Below, one piece after another: positions 1 through 6,892 of a stretch of 19,157 bases of DNA. Under the pieces are notes generated by a model that did not search any database, was not told where the DNA came from, and was given only the letters and a program-made list of their open reading frames with translations. The DNA comes from an uncultured Mycoplasmatota bacterium. GTDB taxonomy: Bacteria > Bacillota_I > Bacilli_A > RF39 > UBA660. Where the stretch lies: the NCBI GenBank assembly GCA_900554615.1, contig USIB01000019.1, forward strand, positions 1 through 19,157. The letters are read 5' to 3'. Position 1 is the first letter of the stretch. Each line of letters begins with the position of its first letter. Made by a program: the position numbers and the translations under genes.

Positions 1-14
1 GGTGCTTCTTTTGT

Positions 15-140
15 CTATTTTCTATGTATCATATTATCTATATAGACAATAGTGACAAAAATAATCATAGCAAGTGCTACAACTGATTCCACTACTAAAA
101 CCTTAGAGCCCCCTAAGAAGTAAAAAAGTTCTTTCATCAT
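15..140 (-). CDS. Small single-pass membrane protein, 41 aa, unknown function
   Basis: The frame begins MMKELFYFLGGSK, then has a hydrophobic stretch of about 20 residues (VLVVESVVALAMIIFVTIVY) and a short polar tail ending HRK. A good Shine-Dalgarno (AAAGGAGT, 148-155) lies 8 nt before the first ATG. A near-consensus promoter (212-240) lies upstream with a folded ~65-nt leader. Promoter, SD and a membrane-protein composition together make this a convincing gene despite its size. I do not recognise the family. Size and topology resemble type I toxins or holin-like peptides (TxpA, Fst classes), but no antisense RNA overlaps it and the sequence is not a clear match. It could equally be a small regulatory membrane peptide. 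Confidence 0.6.
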   Translation of the reverse strand: MMKELFYFLGGSKVLVVESVVALAMIIFVTIVYIDNMIHRK

Positions 141-206
141 AGACGTCACTCCTTTCTCTTAGGATTACTAAGATTTCGGAGAGAAAACACCGATTAGGCA
201 TTACCT
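141..206 (-). promoter_or_regulatory. Structured 5' leader of the 41-aa membrane protein gene
   Basis: The predicted transcript starts near 205 and begins GGTAATGCC. This can pair with GGTGTT (191-186) through wobble pairs, followed by CTCTCC (183-178). Further down, TCTTAG / CTAAGA forms a small hairpin. TTTCTCT (185-179) can instead pair with AGAGAAA just before the SD. Two mutually exclusive pairings near the ribosome site suggest translation control. The GGTAAnnCC...GGTGTT..CTCTCC motif recurs in the divergent RNA at 368-399. I know no Rfam family with this pattern. Regulation is inference from pairing only. Confidence 0.45.
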
Positions 207-211
207 ACATA

Positions 212-240
212 ATAGTATCATATTTGTACTAGATAGTCAA
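212..240 (-). promoter_or_regulatory. SigA-type promoter for the 41-aa protein gene
   Basis: Reading the minus strand: -35 TTGACT (240-235), 17-nt spacer, -10 TACTAT (217-212). Transcription should begin around 205, giving a leader of about 65 nt. Confidence 0.75.
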
Positions 241-304
241 TATAATTTTAGCATTTTTACTTATATTTTATATACATACATATGTATTAATTAACTAAAA
301 AGCA

Positions 305-333
305 TTGCTATTTTTATTAAAATATAATATAAT
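305..333 (+). promoter_or_regulatory. SigA-type promoter for a small structured RNA
   Basis: -35 TTGCTA (305-310), 17-nt spacer, -10 TATAAT (328-333). The predicted start is near 340. The only thing downstream before a terminator is a folded RNA, so this promoter appears dedicated to it. It is divergent from the promoter at 212-240. Confidence 0.65.
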
Positions 334-339
334 GTATAT

Positions 340-448
340 GAAGAGAAAATTACTCATAATAAAAATGGGTAACACCTAGTTGTGAAAGGTGTTCTCTCCA
401 TTTTCTAAAATGAAGGCACCTCTATAATTATCAAGAGGAGCCTTTTTT
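340..448 (+). ncRNA. Candidate small structured RNA, about 110 nt
   Basis: A promoter (305-333) and a terminator (413-448) bound a transcript without a convincing reading frame. It folds into nested stems: outer AAAATGG (362-368) with CCATTTT (398-404), and inner AACACCT (371-377) with AGGTGTT (387-393). The loop is AGTTGTGAA, and an unpaired CTCT lies on the 3' side. The inner part shares GGTAAnnCC and GGTGTT..CTCTCC with the leader of the divergent membrane-protein gene. A 13-codon frame starting at 338 begins at or before the predicted start site and has no SD, so I do not call it coding. Function is unknown; a trans-acting RNA or an orphan sensor domain are both possible. Confidence 0.5.
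413..448 (+). terminator. Rho-independent terminator of the small RNA
   Basis: AAGGCACCTCT (413-423) pairs with AGAGGAGCCTT (434-444) with a single A.A mismatch. The loop is 10 nt and a run of six T follows (443-448). Confidence 0.75.
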
Positions 449-460
449 ATCTCTTATTTC

Positions 461-528
461 TTCTATTATCTAGTTAGATAATAGAATATTATATAATATA
501 CTAAATAGAAGTATTCATTTAGTATATT
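461..528. repeat. Two consecutive perfect inverted repeats, no gene
   Basis: The first is a 12-bp palindrome with a 2-nt centre: TTCTATTATCTA (461-472) and TAGATAATAGAA (475-486). The second pairs AATATACTAAAT (495-506) with ATTTAGTATATT (517-528), with a small inner GAA/TTC pairing in the loop. Five or six T follow the second one, so it could act as a backup terminator on the plus strand. No reading frame or promoter is evident here. Confidence 0.6.
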
Positions 529-548
529 TTTTATTATATATAATAATT

Positions 549-614
549 ATGAGAAAGACTTATAATTAAGGCTTTCTCATACATCAATAAGACCTATTCA
601 TAGGGCTTATGATG
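549..614. repeat. Hairpin doublet with conserved internal A.G mismatch (copy 1)
   Basis: Hairpin one: arm ATGAGAAAG (549-557), mismatch A558.G571, inner CTTA/TAAG, loop TAAT, closing arm CTTTCTCAT (572-580). Hairpin two: arm CATC-ATAAG (582-591, one bulged A), mismatch A592.G605, inner CCTA/TAGG, loop TTCA, closing arm CTTATGATG (606-614). Neither has a U tract on either strand, so they are not ordinary terminators. A second doublet of the same design lies at 9903-9964. It sits directly beyond the obg terminator. Confidence 0.6.
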
Positions 615-642
615 AAAACAAGATAAACCTTAGGTTATCTTG
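614..642 (-). terminator. Terminator of the ATPase-obg transcript
   Basis: On the minus strand CAAGATAACC (642-633) pairs with GGTTTATCTTG (629-619, one bulge) and is followed by TTTT (617-614). The obg stop codon (637-635) lies inside the left arm. Confidence 0.65.
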
Positions 643-1906
643 TCCACTCAAACTCAAAATCAAATATTCTAACAATATCTCCCTCTTTAATACCCATACT
701 AATAAGTTCATCATCAATACCCATTCTTCTAATCTTATTAGAAAATCTCTCATATGCTTCTTCAGTATTAAAGTTAGTCATTCTAAATAATTTCTCTACA
801 GCATCTCCCTTAATAACATATACATCTTTATCTTTAATAATAGTAAAAGGTTTCTCTTTCTTAAACTTATATAAAACATGACTCTCAACCATATCTTCAT
901 CATATAAAGAAGTATCCTCTATTTCTTTAGTTAAAGAAGATAATTTATTAATAACTTCATCTAATCCATCATTAATTAAAGCAGTAACCTCAAAAATATT
1001 ATCATTTTTAATCTTCTTCTTAAACTCTATCAAGTTCTCTTTAGCCTTTTCACCATCCATCTTATTAGCAATAATAATCTCTTCTTTAGTAAGAAGTTTA
1101 GGACTAAAAGATTCAAGTTCTTTTCTTATAGCAACATAATCATCATAAGGATTTCTCCCTTCAGTACCAGCCATATCAATAACATGGGCTATTATTTTAG
1201 TTCTCTCTACATGTTTTAAAAACTTATGACCAAGACCTACTCCCATACTAGCCCCCTCTATTAAACCAGGAAGGTCCGCTACTACAAAAGTATTATCACT
1301 AGTCTTAACCACTCCCAAATTAGGAGATAAAGTAGTAAAATGATAGTCTGCTATCTTAGGATTAGCATTTGATATCATAGAAAGAATAGTACTCTTACCA
1401 ACCGAAGGCATACCAACTAGTCCAACATCCGCTATCATACGAAGTTCAACTTTAATATTTCTAACTTCACCTGGCTCACCATTCTCAGCATATGATGGAC
1501 AAGGATTACTACGAGAAGATAAACTTACATTACCTCTACCTCCTCTTCCACCATAAGCAATAACAGCCTCTTCACCATTCTTAGTAAAATCAGCAATAAT
1601 AGCATTCGTATCAGCATCCTTAACAGTAGTTCCAACCGGTACTTTAACTATTAAGTCCTCACTATTACTACCATATTTATTTTTACCTTCACCATTCTCC
1701 CCATTATTCCCTTTTATCTTCTTTTGATATCTTAAATCTATTAGTGTCTTAAGACCTCCATCAGCCTTAAAGATAATGTCTGCTCCTTTACCACCATTAC
1801 CACCAAATGGTCCACCCATTGGTACACAAGCCTCTCTTCTATAGGCCATACATCCATTACCACCACTACCTGCTTCTACTCTTATTAATACCTCATCTAC
1901 AAACAT
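635..1906 (-). CDS. obg: GTPase Obg (CgtA)
   Basis: Obg is a conserved GTPase that associates with the 50S ribosomal subunit and influences ribosome assembly, replication and stress responses. The 423-aa product has the glycine-rich Obg fold (about residues 1-157, many GG/GNGG turns). The G domain follows: GMPSVGKS near 165-172 (P-loop), DLPG near 211-214 (G3), NKMD near 281-284 (G4). A C-terminal OCT domain, usual in Firmicutes, completes it. The frame opens 18 nt further upstream at a TTG, but that codon precedes the SD. AGGAAG (1915-1920) lies 8 nt before the ATG at 1906, and MFVDEV is the family's usual N-terminus. Its start lies 4 nt past the stop of a 40-aa membrane-protein frame, so translation is probably coupled. 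rplU and rpmA, frequent obg neighbours, are not here. Confidence 0.97.
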   Translation of the reverse strand: MFVDEVLIRVEAGSGGNGCMAYRREACVPMGGPFGGNGGKGADIIFKADGGLKTLIDLRYQKKIKGNNGENGEGKNKYGSNSEDLIVKVPVGTTVKDADTNAIIADFTKNGEEAVIAYGGRGGRGNVSLSSRSNPCPSYAENGEPGEVRNIKVELRMIADVGLVGMPSVGKSTILSMISNANPKIADYHFTTLSPNLGVVKTSDNTFVVADLPGLIEGASMGVGLGHKFLKHVERTKIIAHVIDMAGTEGRNPYDDYVAIRKELESFSPKLLTKEEIIIANKMDGEKAKENLIEFKKKIKNDNIFEVTALINDGLDEVINKLSSLTKEIEDTSLYDEDMVESHVLYKFKKEKPFTIIKDKDVYVIKGDAVEKLFRMTNFNTEEAYERFSNKIRRMGIDDELISMGIKEGDIVRIFDFEFEWTR

Positions 1907-1910
1907 ATTA

Positions 1911-2033
1911 TCATCTTCCTTCAAACCTTACCTTAAATATTACAACCAATACTAATATAATAATTAACATTATATATATACCACTTACCCATAATATTCT
2001 AAGATAATTTATTTTCTTTTTTTCTTTTCCCAT
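1911..2033 (-). CDS. Hidden small membrane protein, 40 aa, between ATPase gene and obg
   Basis: A 40-codon frame starts inside the last 35 bases of the ATPase gene, in a shifted frame, and stops at TGA 4 nt before the obg ATG. It reads MGKEKKKINYLRILWV, then a hydrophobic helix (about residues 18-33, IYIMLIIILVLVVIF), then KVRFEGR. The basic N-terminus and single TM give an expected cytoplasm-in topology. AGAGG (2040-2044) lies 6 nt before the ATG, an ideal distance, and no other gene fills the 92 nt between ATPase and obg. Both overlaps suggest coupled translation along one mRNA. I do not recognise the family. A chance frame is possible because the region is AT-rich and short. Confidence 0.6.
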   Translation of the reverse strand: MGKEKKKINYLRILWVSGIYIMLIIILVLVVIFKVRFEGR

Positions 2034-4314
2034 CTTTAACCTCTTTTATTTTTACTATTATTTTCCCAAACAACTCACTCAAGAAATCTATTACATAAGT
2101 ATCTATAAAAGCAAGAACAGCAATAAAGATAATACTTACTATATCAAACTTTGAGACTAAAAACAAGTCTGGAAGTAAAATTAATAGTTCAAAAAATGAA
2201 ATTGAACAAAATAATAGTAATATTTTTCTCCATAAATTAAGTGGTTTACATATAGTATATAAAAGTCTTAATGTTATAAATCCAGTTAATGATACCACTA
2301 CTAACCTATACGAATCAAAACTTTTACTAAAAATACCACAAAACATTATTATTAAAAAGATATTAAACATCACAGTTATACCATTAGGTACAGCATTACG
2401 AAATACTTTAGCAATAAAATCTTTATCTACTTTATTATAATTTGGTTCTAGTGCTAAAAAGAATGACGGAATACCAACACAAGTAGCACTAATTAATGAT
2501 AATTGTATTGGATAAAAAGGATACTCATGTGATAACCCTATTGATAATAAACATAATAGAAATGAATATGTTGTCTTTATCAAATACATAGAGGCTACTC
2601 TCTCTATATTATTCACAACTCTTCTTCCCTCATTTACTATACTAGGAAGTACTCCAAAATCATCAGTTTTCAAAACAACATCTGCAACACTCCTAGCGGC
2701 ACTTACTCCACTTCCTAAAGCAATACCACAATCAGCCTCTTTTAGAGCAAGTATATCATTTACTCCATCTCCTATCATACCAACAGTACTATCTTCTTTC
2801 AATGCTTTTATTACCATTTGTTTTTGACTAGGAGTCATTCTACCAAATATTGTCTTCTCTTTTACTACTTTTTGTAATTCATTATAATCATTTGGTAAAT
2901 CTTTACCCTCTATATATCTATCATACCCTTCAAAATCTAGTTGTCTTAATATATTAGATACTGTACTAGGATTATCTCCTGATATTATTTTTATTTCTAC
3001 ATTCTGTTCCTTAAAATATCTTAATGTATCTCCAGCATTACTTCTTATATTATCTTTTATTACAATAAAAGAGATTACTTCTACTTTACTTTTTTCTTTA
3101 GCAAGAGTAATTATTCTATATCCCTTCTCAACATACTTAGAAAGTTCTGGATAATCTTCTATCTTCTTATCAGTAATATACTCTAACGCACCTAAATAAT
3201 ATTTTACCCCTTCAATAGTAGTAATACTACACTTTTTAAGAGAACTAAATGGTACTCTATCTTCTACTTTCAAAGTAGTCTTTACCCCATATTTATTCTT
3301 CAAGGCTTTATCTGTTGAATTATTTGCTTCTAATGTATTTATATTTGCTATTATCTCTTCTATATCATCTTTATTATTTAGTTTTATTAATTCAACTACT
3401 TCCATTGTTCCATCGGTTATAGTACCTGTCTTATCTAAACATAATATATCAGTACAAGAAAGTATCTCTATACCATGAAGTTTCTCTATAATAACATTCT
3501 TCTTAGCCATCTTAACAACACCTGCTGTTAAAGCAATAGAAGTAAGAAGTACTAATCCCTCTGGTATCATTCCTATTATACCTGCTACTGTAGATAGTAT
3601 TGCTTCGTTATATGTTTGTCCACTATAAAAGTACTGACTTATAAATAATAGTAATCCCACTGGTACTATCATAAATGTAATAATTTTTAATATTTTATTT
3701 ATTGTATTTTGTAAATATGACGAATTATCTTTAATACTTGTTGCCTCTTTTATCAAATTACTAGCATAATTATCCTTACCTACACTTATTACTTTAGCAT
3801 AAGCATTACCACTAGTAACAATAGACCCTGACATTATTTTATCATCTTTTCTTTTAATAATAGCATCAGATTCACCAGTAATTACCGATTCATCTACTTC
3901 TAAACTACTAGATTTTAAAATAATCATATCAACAAGAGCAGACTCTCCAGTAGATAAATATATTACATCATCCATTACTATATTCTCTTTTGGTATCTCT
4001 TCTTTTTGACCTTCTCTTATTACTGTTACCGTATCTTGCTCAGTTACCTTTAATTTTTCTAGTATTTTCTTTGATTTAAACTCTTGATATATAGCAATAA
4101 TTGTATTAACTATCATAGTACCCGCAAACAAAGCATTCTGAAGTGACCCAGTTGTTAACACTAATACCACTAATGATATATTTAATATATTAAATAATGT
4201 TATTGTATTAGAAAGTATTATTTGCTTATTAGTCCTTGTATATTTTACTTTATCTTTATTACTTAAACCATTATTCTCTCTATATTCTATTTCTTGTCTA
4301 TTCAAACCTTCCAT
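1999..4314 (-). CDS. Cation-translocating P-type ATPase, probably Ca2+-type
   Basis: This is an ion pump driven by an aspartyl-phosphate cycle. The 771-aa protein has the TGES actuator loop (residues 146-149), the phosphorylation motif DKTGT (Asp294), a GDGVND hinge near 540 and hydrophobic blocks before residue 80, at about 208-265 and through the last 200 residues. TM4 carries PEGL (251-254), as in SERCA-type pumps and mycobacterial CtpE, and there is no N-terminal heavy-metal CxxC domain. That favours Ca2+ or another hard cation over Cu/Zn; CtpE/CaxP-like Ca2+ export is the nearest description I can give. The start is supported by AGGAGG about 4 nt upstream. A terminator-like hairpin lies just before it, so expression may rely on readthrough from the M23 gene. 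Its end overlaps the 40-aa membrane-protein gene. Confidence 0.9.
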   Translation of the reverse strand: MEGLNRQEIEYRENNGLSNKDKVKYTRTNKQIILSNTITLFNILNISLVVLVLTTGSLQNALFAGTMIVNTIIAIYQEFKSKKILEKLKVTEQDTVTVIREGQKEEIPKENIVMDDVIYLSTGESALVDMIILKSSSLEVDESVITGESDAIIKRKDDKIMSGSIVTSGNAYAKVISVGKDNYASNLIKEATSIKDNSSYLQNTINKILKIITFMIVPVGLLLFISQYFYSGQTYNEAILSTVAGIIGMIPEGLVLLTSIALTAGVVKMAKKNVIIEKLHGIEILSCTDILCLDKTGTITDGTMEVVELIKLNNKDDIEEIIANINTLEANNSTDKALKNKYGVKTTLKVEDRVPFSSLKKCSITTIEGVKYYLGALEYITDKKIEDYPELSKYVEKGYRIITLAKEKSKVEVISFIVIKDNIRSNAGDTLRYFKEQNVEIKIISGDNPSTVSNILRQLDFEGYDRYIEGKDLPNDYNELQKVVKEKTIFGRMTPSQKQMVIKALKEDSTVGMIGDGVNDILALKEADCGIALGSGVSAARSVADVVLKTDDFGVLPSIVNEGRRVVNNIERVASMYLIKTTYSFLLCLLSIGLSHEYPFYPIQLSLISATCVGIPSFFLALEPNYNKVDKDFIAKVFRNAVPNGITVMFNIFLIIMFCGIFSKSFDSYRLVVVSLTGFITLRLLYTICKPLNLWRKILLLFCSISFFELLILLPDLFLVSKFDIVSIIFIAVLAFIDTYVIDFLSELFGKIIVKIKEVKDGKRKKENKLS

Positions 4315-4327
4315 AGTTCCTCCTAGT

Positions 4328-4351
4328 TAAAAAGGACTTATTAATGCCCTT
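4328..4351 (-). terminator. Terminator or attenuating hairpin after the first M23 gene
   Basis: On the minus strand AAGGGC (starting in the stop codon) pairs with GTCCTT across an 8-nt loop and is followed by five T. It stands only 14-18 nt ahead of the ATPase start codon, and no separate ATPase promoter is visible. It may therefore set the ratio between the two genes. Confidence 0.55.
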
Positions 4352-5501
4352 ATTTTCTATAATAATAAACATTACTATCCATTTCAGGAAAAGCCATAAC
4401 ACTTCTCGGATCAAATGAATAGTTATTAAAGAATGCTGCATGATGACCACTAGCCATTCCTAAATGTAAATGAGCTCCAAAACTTACACCAGTATTTCCA
4501 ACATAACCAATAACATCATCAGTTGTTACAGTTTTACCTTGATACATACCAGAAGCAAAACTACTCATATGCATATAAACAGTAGTATAATCTACTCCAT
4601 TAACATTATGATAAATATAAATAGCATTACCTCCTCCAGATATCCAACCAATACGAGCAATAGTTCCTTTAGCAACAGGATATATAGGAGCACCATATAT
4701 ATCAGGATGCCATAAATCTATACCATGATGGTAACCACCAATATTAGGTCTTTCACGATCATAACCAGTATAGTCATCACTAACAGTAAGATAACTAAGT
4801 GGATATCTCCATCCAAAAGATACTGGCGTTGTCAAACAAGAACTAACATCTTGATTTAACTTACAACCAATTTTTTCATAGTAAGCAATCTCTTTCTTAT
4901 AATCACGAATATCCTCTTCAATCGTAGATCCTTCTTTATCATAATATTCAGCATTTGATTTTAAAGTAATCATCTTACTATTTAACTCACTACTCTTAGT
5001 CTCAAGAGTACTCTGTTTACTAGCAAGTTCTTTCTTTTTATTTTCTAAAGCAGTAATCAACTCTTTTAATTCATCCATTAATTTAGTATTATAATCAGTA
5101 AGCTGTGATACTACTGAATATCTATATATAAAATCCGTATAAGAATCAGCTTCAAATAAATATTCTAAGTAAACATTTTCTCCATTAGATACTTGAAGAA
5201 ACTTAAGTAACTCATCAGTTTCTTTGCTCTTTTCTTCTATTTGTTTTTGACTACTTATAATATCATCTTCTGATTTCTTTATATCACTTTTTATCTCTGA
5301 TATACTAGATATTATTGAAACTATCTCATTATTTACAGCCTTAATTTCATTAGCATTCAACTCTTTCTTACTTTGGTTATCTGAGTATTTCTTTTCTAAG
5401 GCCGCTAACTCATTTTTTAATTGCTGAAGTGTTTTAGCTTCTACTTTATAACTAGGAATAAATATCATAACCATTATTATAAATATAAATAATTTCTTCA
5501 T
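4350..5501 (-). CDS. Secreted coiled-coil M23 endopeptidase (PcsB/CwlO/EnvC-like)
   Basis: This is a predicted peptidoglycan hydrolase acting outside the membrane. The 383-aa product has a signal peptide (residues 1-22, ending VEA), a long heptad-rich coiled coil (about 24-215) and a C-terminal M23 domain. Zinc ligands are visible: HxxxD at H258-D262 and HxH at H344-H346. Proteins of this design are commonly held inactive and triggered through FtsEX at division; that link is family knowledge and FtsEX is not in the window. Within the coiled coil, the segment around residues 98-137 is almost identical to the upstream paralogue, marking a conserved hinge or docking site. It has only two Cys (213, 222), shared with the paralogue. 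Own promoter at 5524-5552; upstream readthrough from the paralogue is possible because no terminator separates them. Confidence 0.92.
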   Translation of the reverse strand: MKKLFIFIIMVMIFIPSYKVEAKTLQQLKNELAALEKKYSDNQSKKELNANEIKAVNNEIVSIISSISEIKSDIKKSEDDIISSQKQIEEKSKETDELLKFLQVSNGENVYLEYLFEADSYTDFIYRYSVVSQLTDYNTKLMDELKELITALENKKKELASKQSTLETKSSELNSKMITLKSNAEYYDKEGSTIEEDIRDYKKEIAYYEKIGCKLNQDVSSCLTTPVSFGWRYPLSYLTVSDDYTGYDRERPNIGGYHHGIDLWHPDIYGAPIYPVAKGTIARIGWISGGGNAIYIYHNVNGVDYTTVYMHMSSFASGMYQGKTVTTDDVIGYVGNTGVSFGAHLHLGMASGHHAAFFNNYSFDPRSVMAFPEMDSNVYYYRK

Positions 5502-5523
5502 TCTATCACATCTTCCTAGAATA

Positions 5524-5552
5524 ATTATATATTAAATGAATGTTTTAGTCAA
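5524..5552 (-). promoter_or_regulatory. SigA-type promoter of the first M23 gene
   Basis: -35 TTGACT (5552-5547), 17-nt spacer ending TTTAATA, -10 TATAAT (5529-5524). The leader is under 20 nt and contains AGGAAGATGTGAT before the ATG. Layout and sequence nearly match the promoter at 6797-6825, so promoter and gene were duplicated together. Confidence 0.8.
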
Positions 5553-5567
5553 TAATTTAATTCTATA

Positions 5568-6773
5568 TTAATATCTCTTTAAATAACTACCTGAAGCAAA
5601 TGGCACTAAATTTCTTGGATTAAAGGAATTAGCATTAAATCTGCTAACATCATTACCAGTAGCTACGCCAAAATGTAAATGACCTCCACAAGTACAATAA
5701 TCATAACCACCCTTACCAGCATAAGATACAGAACACTGACTAGGATTCATAGCACCAGTAGTTAATCCACCAGTCAAACCAACGACGGTATTAGTATCAA
5801 CAATATCATCAACATTAACCTTAATTTCTAATAAATGCATATAAACAGTAGTATATGGAACACCATTAATAGTATGATAAATATAAACCATATTACCACC
5901 ACATGAACCCCTTCTTACAATATAGGCAACTCTTCCTTTAGCTGCTGCATAGGCATAAGTTCCTTCACTTGCTCCTAAATCAATACCACGGTGTGAAGTG
6001 CCACCACAACCAATACAATCAGTTCTAACTACTTGATATTCACTAGTTACCCAAGCACTAGCAAGAGGTAATTTCCAACCACTAGAATTAGGAATTGTAA
6101 CACAAGAATTAATATCTTGATTTAATTTACATCCTTTTGATTCATAATATTTAATGTCTTTTTCTTTAGCATCAATATCCTCATCAATAGTAGTCCCCTC
6201 TTCTTCTAATTTAGATAAATTAGCCTTCAAAGTAGCAAGTTTAGAAGCTAGATTACTACTCTGCATCTCAAGTTCTTTTTGTTTACTAGCAAGAGTTACT
6301 TTACTATCTTCTAATTCTTTAACTAATTTCTTTAAACTTTCCATCAAATCACTATTATACTCAGTAAGCTGTGATACTACTGAATATCTATATATAAAAT
6401 CAGTATAAGAATCTGCTTCAAATAAATATTCTAAATAAACATTTTCTCCATTAGATACTTGAAAAAACTTAAGTAATTCATTAGTTTCTTTATTTTTCTC
6501 TTCTATCTCTTTCTCAGAACTACTAATTTTCTCAGTAGCAGCCATAATTTCTTTCTTCGTATTTTCTATTTCAATCTGTGTATTATCAATATCTACTCTT
6601 AAAGACTTAATTTGACTATCAGTTAAATTCTTATCATTCTCAGTAGCAGCCTTTTTAGCTTTTAAATCCGCTAACTCATTTTTTAAATCTTGAAGAGTTT
6701 TAGCTTCTACACTATAGCTAGGAATAAACATTATAATCATTATTAGAAATATTACTAATATTTTTCTTTTCAT
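5568..6773 (-). CDS. Secreted coiled-coil M23 endopeptidase, cysteine-rich paralogue
   Basis: The 401-aa product has the same build as its downstream neighbour: a signal peptide (about 1-24, ending VEA), a coiled coil (26-215) and an M23 domain with HRGID (H261, D265) and HLH (H365, H367). It differs in the catalytic domain, which has six extra Cys (253, 256, 291, 347, 360, 362), including CIGCGG next to the first zinc motif and CTCGGHLHFG at the second. Disulphides, or an extra metal site, around the active cleft are plausible but inferred. A Gly-rich insertion (about 335-365) precedes HLH. Own promoter at 6797-6825, and no terminator before the next gene. The pair looks like a tandem duplication whose catalytic domains diverged while the coiled-coil hinge stayed nearly identical even in DNA. 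Confidence 0.92.
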   Translation of the reverse strand: MKRKILVIFLIMIIMFIPSYSVEAKTLQDLKNELADLKAKKAATENDKNLTDSQIKSLRVDIDNTQIEIENTKKEIMAATEKISSSEKEIEEKNKETNELLKFFQVSNGENVYLEYLFEADSYTDFIYRYSVVSQLTEYNSDLMESLKKLVKELEDSKVTLASKQKELEMQSSNLASKLATLKANLSKLEEEGTTIDEDIDAKEKDIKYYESKGCKLNQDINSCVTIPNSSGWKLPLASAWVTSEYQVVRTDCIGCGGTSHRGIDLGASEGTYAYAAAKGRVAYIVRRGSCGGNMVYIYHTINGVPYTTVYMHLLEIKVNVDDIVDTNTVVGLTGGLTTGAMNPSQCSVSYAGKGGYDYCTCGGHLHFGVATGNDVSRFNANSFNPRNLVPFASGSYLKRY

Positions 6774-6796
6774 TTAATCACATCTTTCCTAATATA

Positions 6797-6825
6797 ATTA
6801 TATATTAAATAATTATCTAGGTCAA
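6797..6825 (-). promoter_or_regulatory. SigA-type promoter of the cysteine-rich M23 gene
   Basis: -35 TTGACC (6825-6820), 17-nt spacer ending TTTAATA, -10 TATAAT (6802-6797). The expected start near 6790 leaves a short leader whose AGGAAAG is the only SD candidate. Confidence 0.8.
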
Positions 6826-6830
6826 CAATT

Positions 6831-6858
6831 AAAAGAAAATTTACATTTTTTGTAAATT
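6831..6858 (-). terminator. Terminator after the DUF4143 remnant
   Basis: On the minus strand AATTTACA (6858-6851) pairs with TGTAAATT (6845-6838) around an AAAAA loop and is followed by TTCTTTT. It isolates the remnant gene from the M23 promoter. Confidence 0.6.
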
Positions 6859-6892
6859 CTCTCTTTTATTGATAATTTTTATTTTTATATAA

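Noticed and set aside
338..379. 13-codon frame at the start of the plus-strand RNA
   Set aside because: Begins at or before the predicted transcription start and has no SD.
142..448. Fst/par-type type I toxin-antitoxin locus
   Set aside because: The two RNAs are divergent and share sense sequence rather than complementary direct repeats; the best complementarity I found is about 10 pairs with many G-U.
549..614. Hairpin doublet as ordinary terminators
   Set aside because: No U tract follows on either strand, and a proper terminator precedes them.
1807..2007. Plus-strand frame of 66 codons opposite the obg start
   Set aside because: Low-complexity His/Tyr/Leu/Ile product, no SD, and it lies fully against obg and the 40-aa gene.
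4470..4715. Plus-strand frame opposite the first M23 gene
   Set aside because: Ser/Thr/Ile/Asn-rich shadow of a strongly supported gene, with no SD.
6154..6408. Plus-strand frame opposite the coiled coil of the second M23 gene
   Set aside because: Antisense of heptad repeats gives Ser/Leu-rich frames by composition; no SD.
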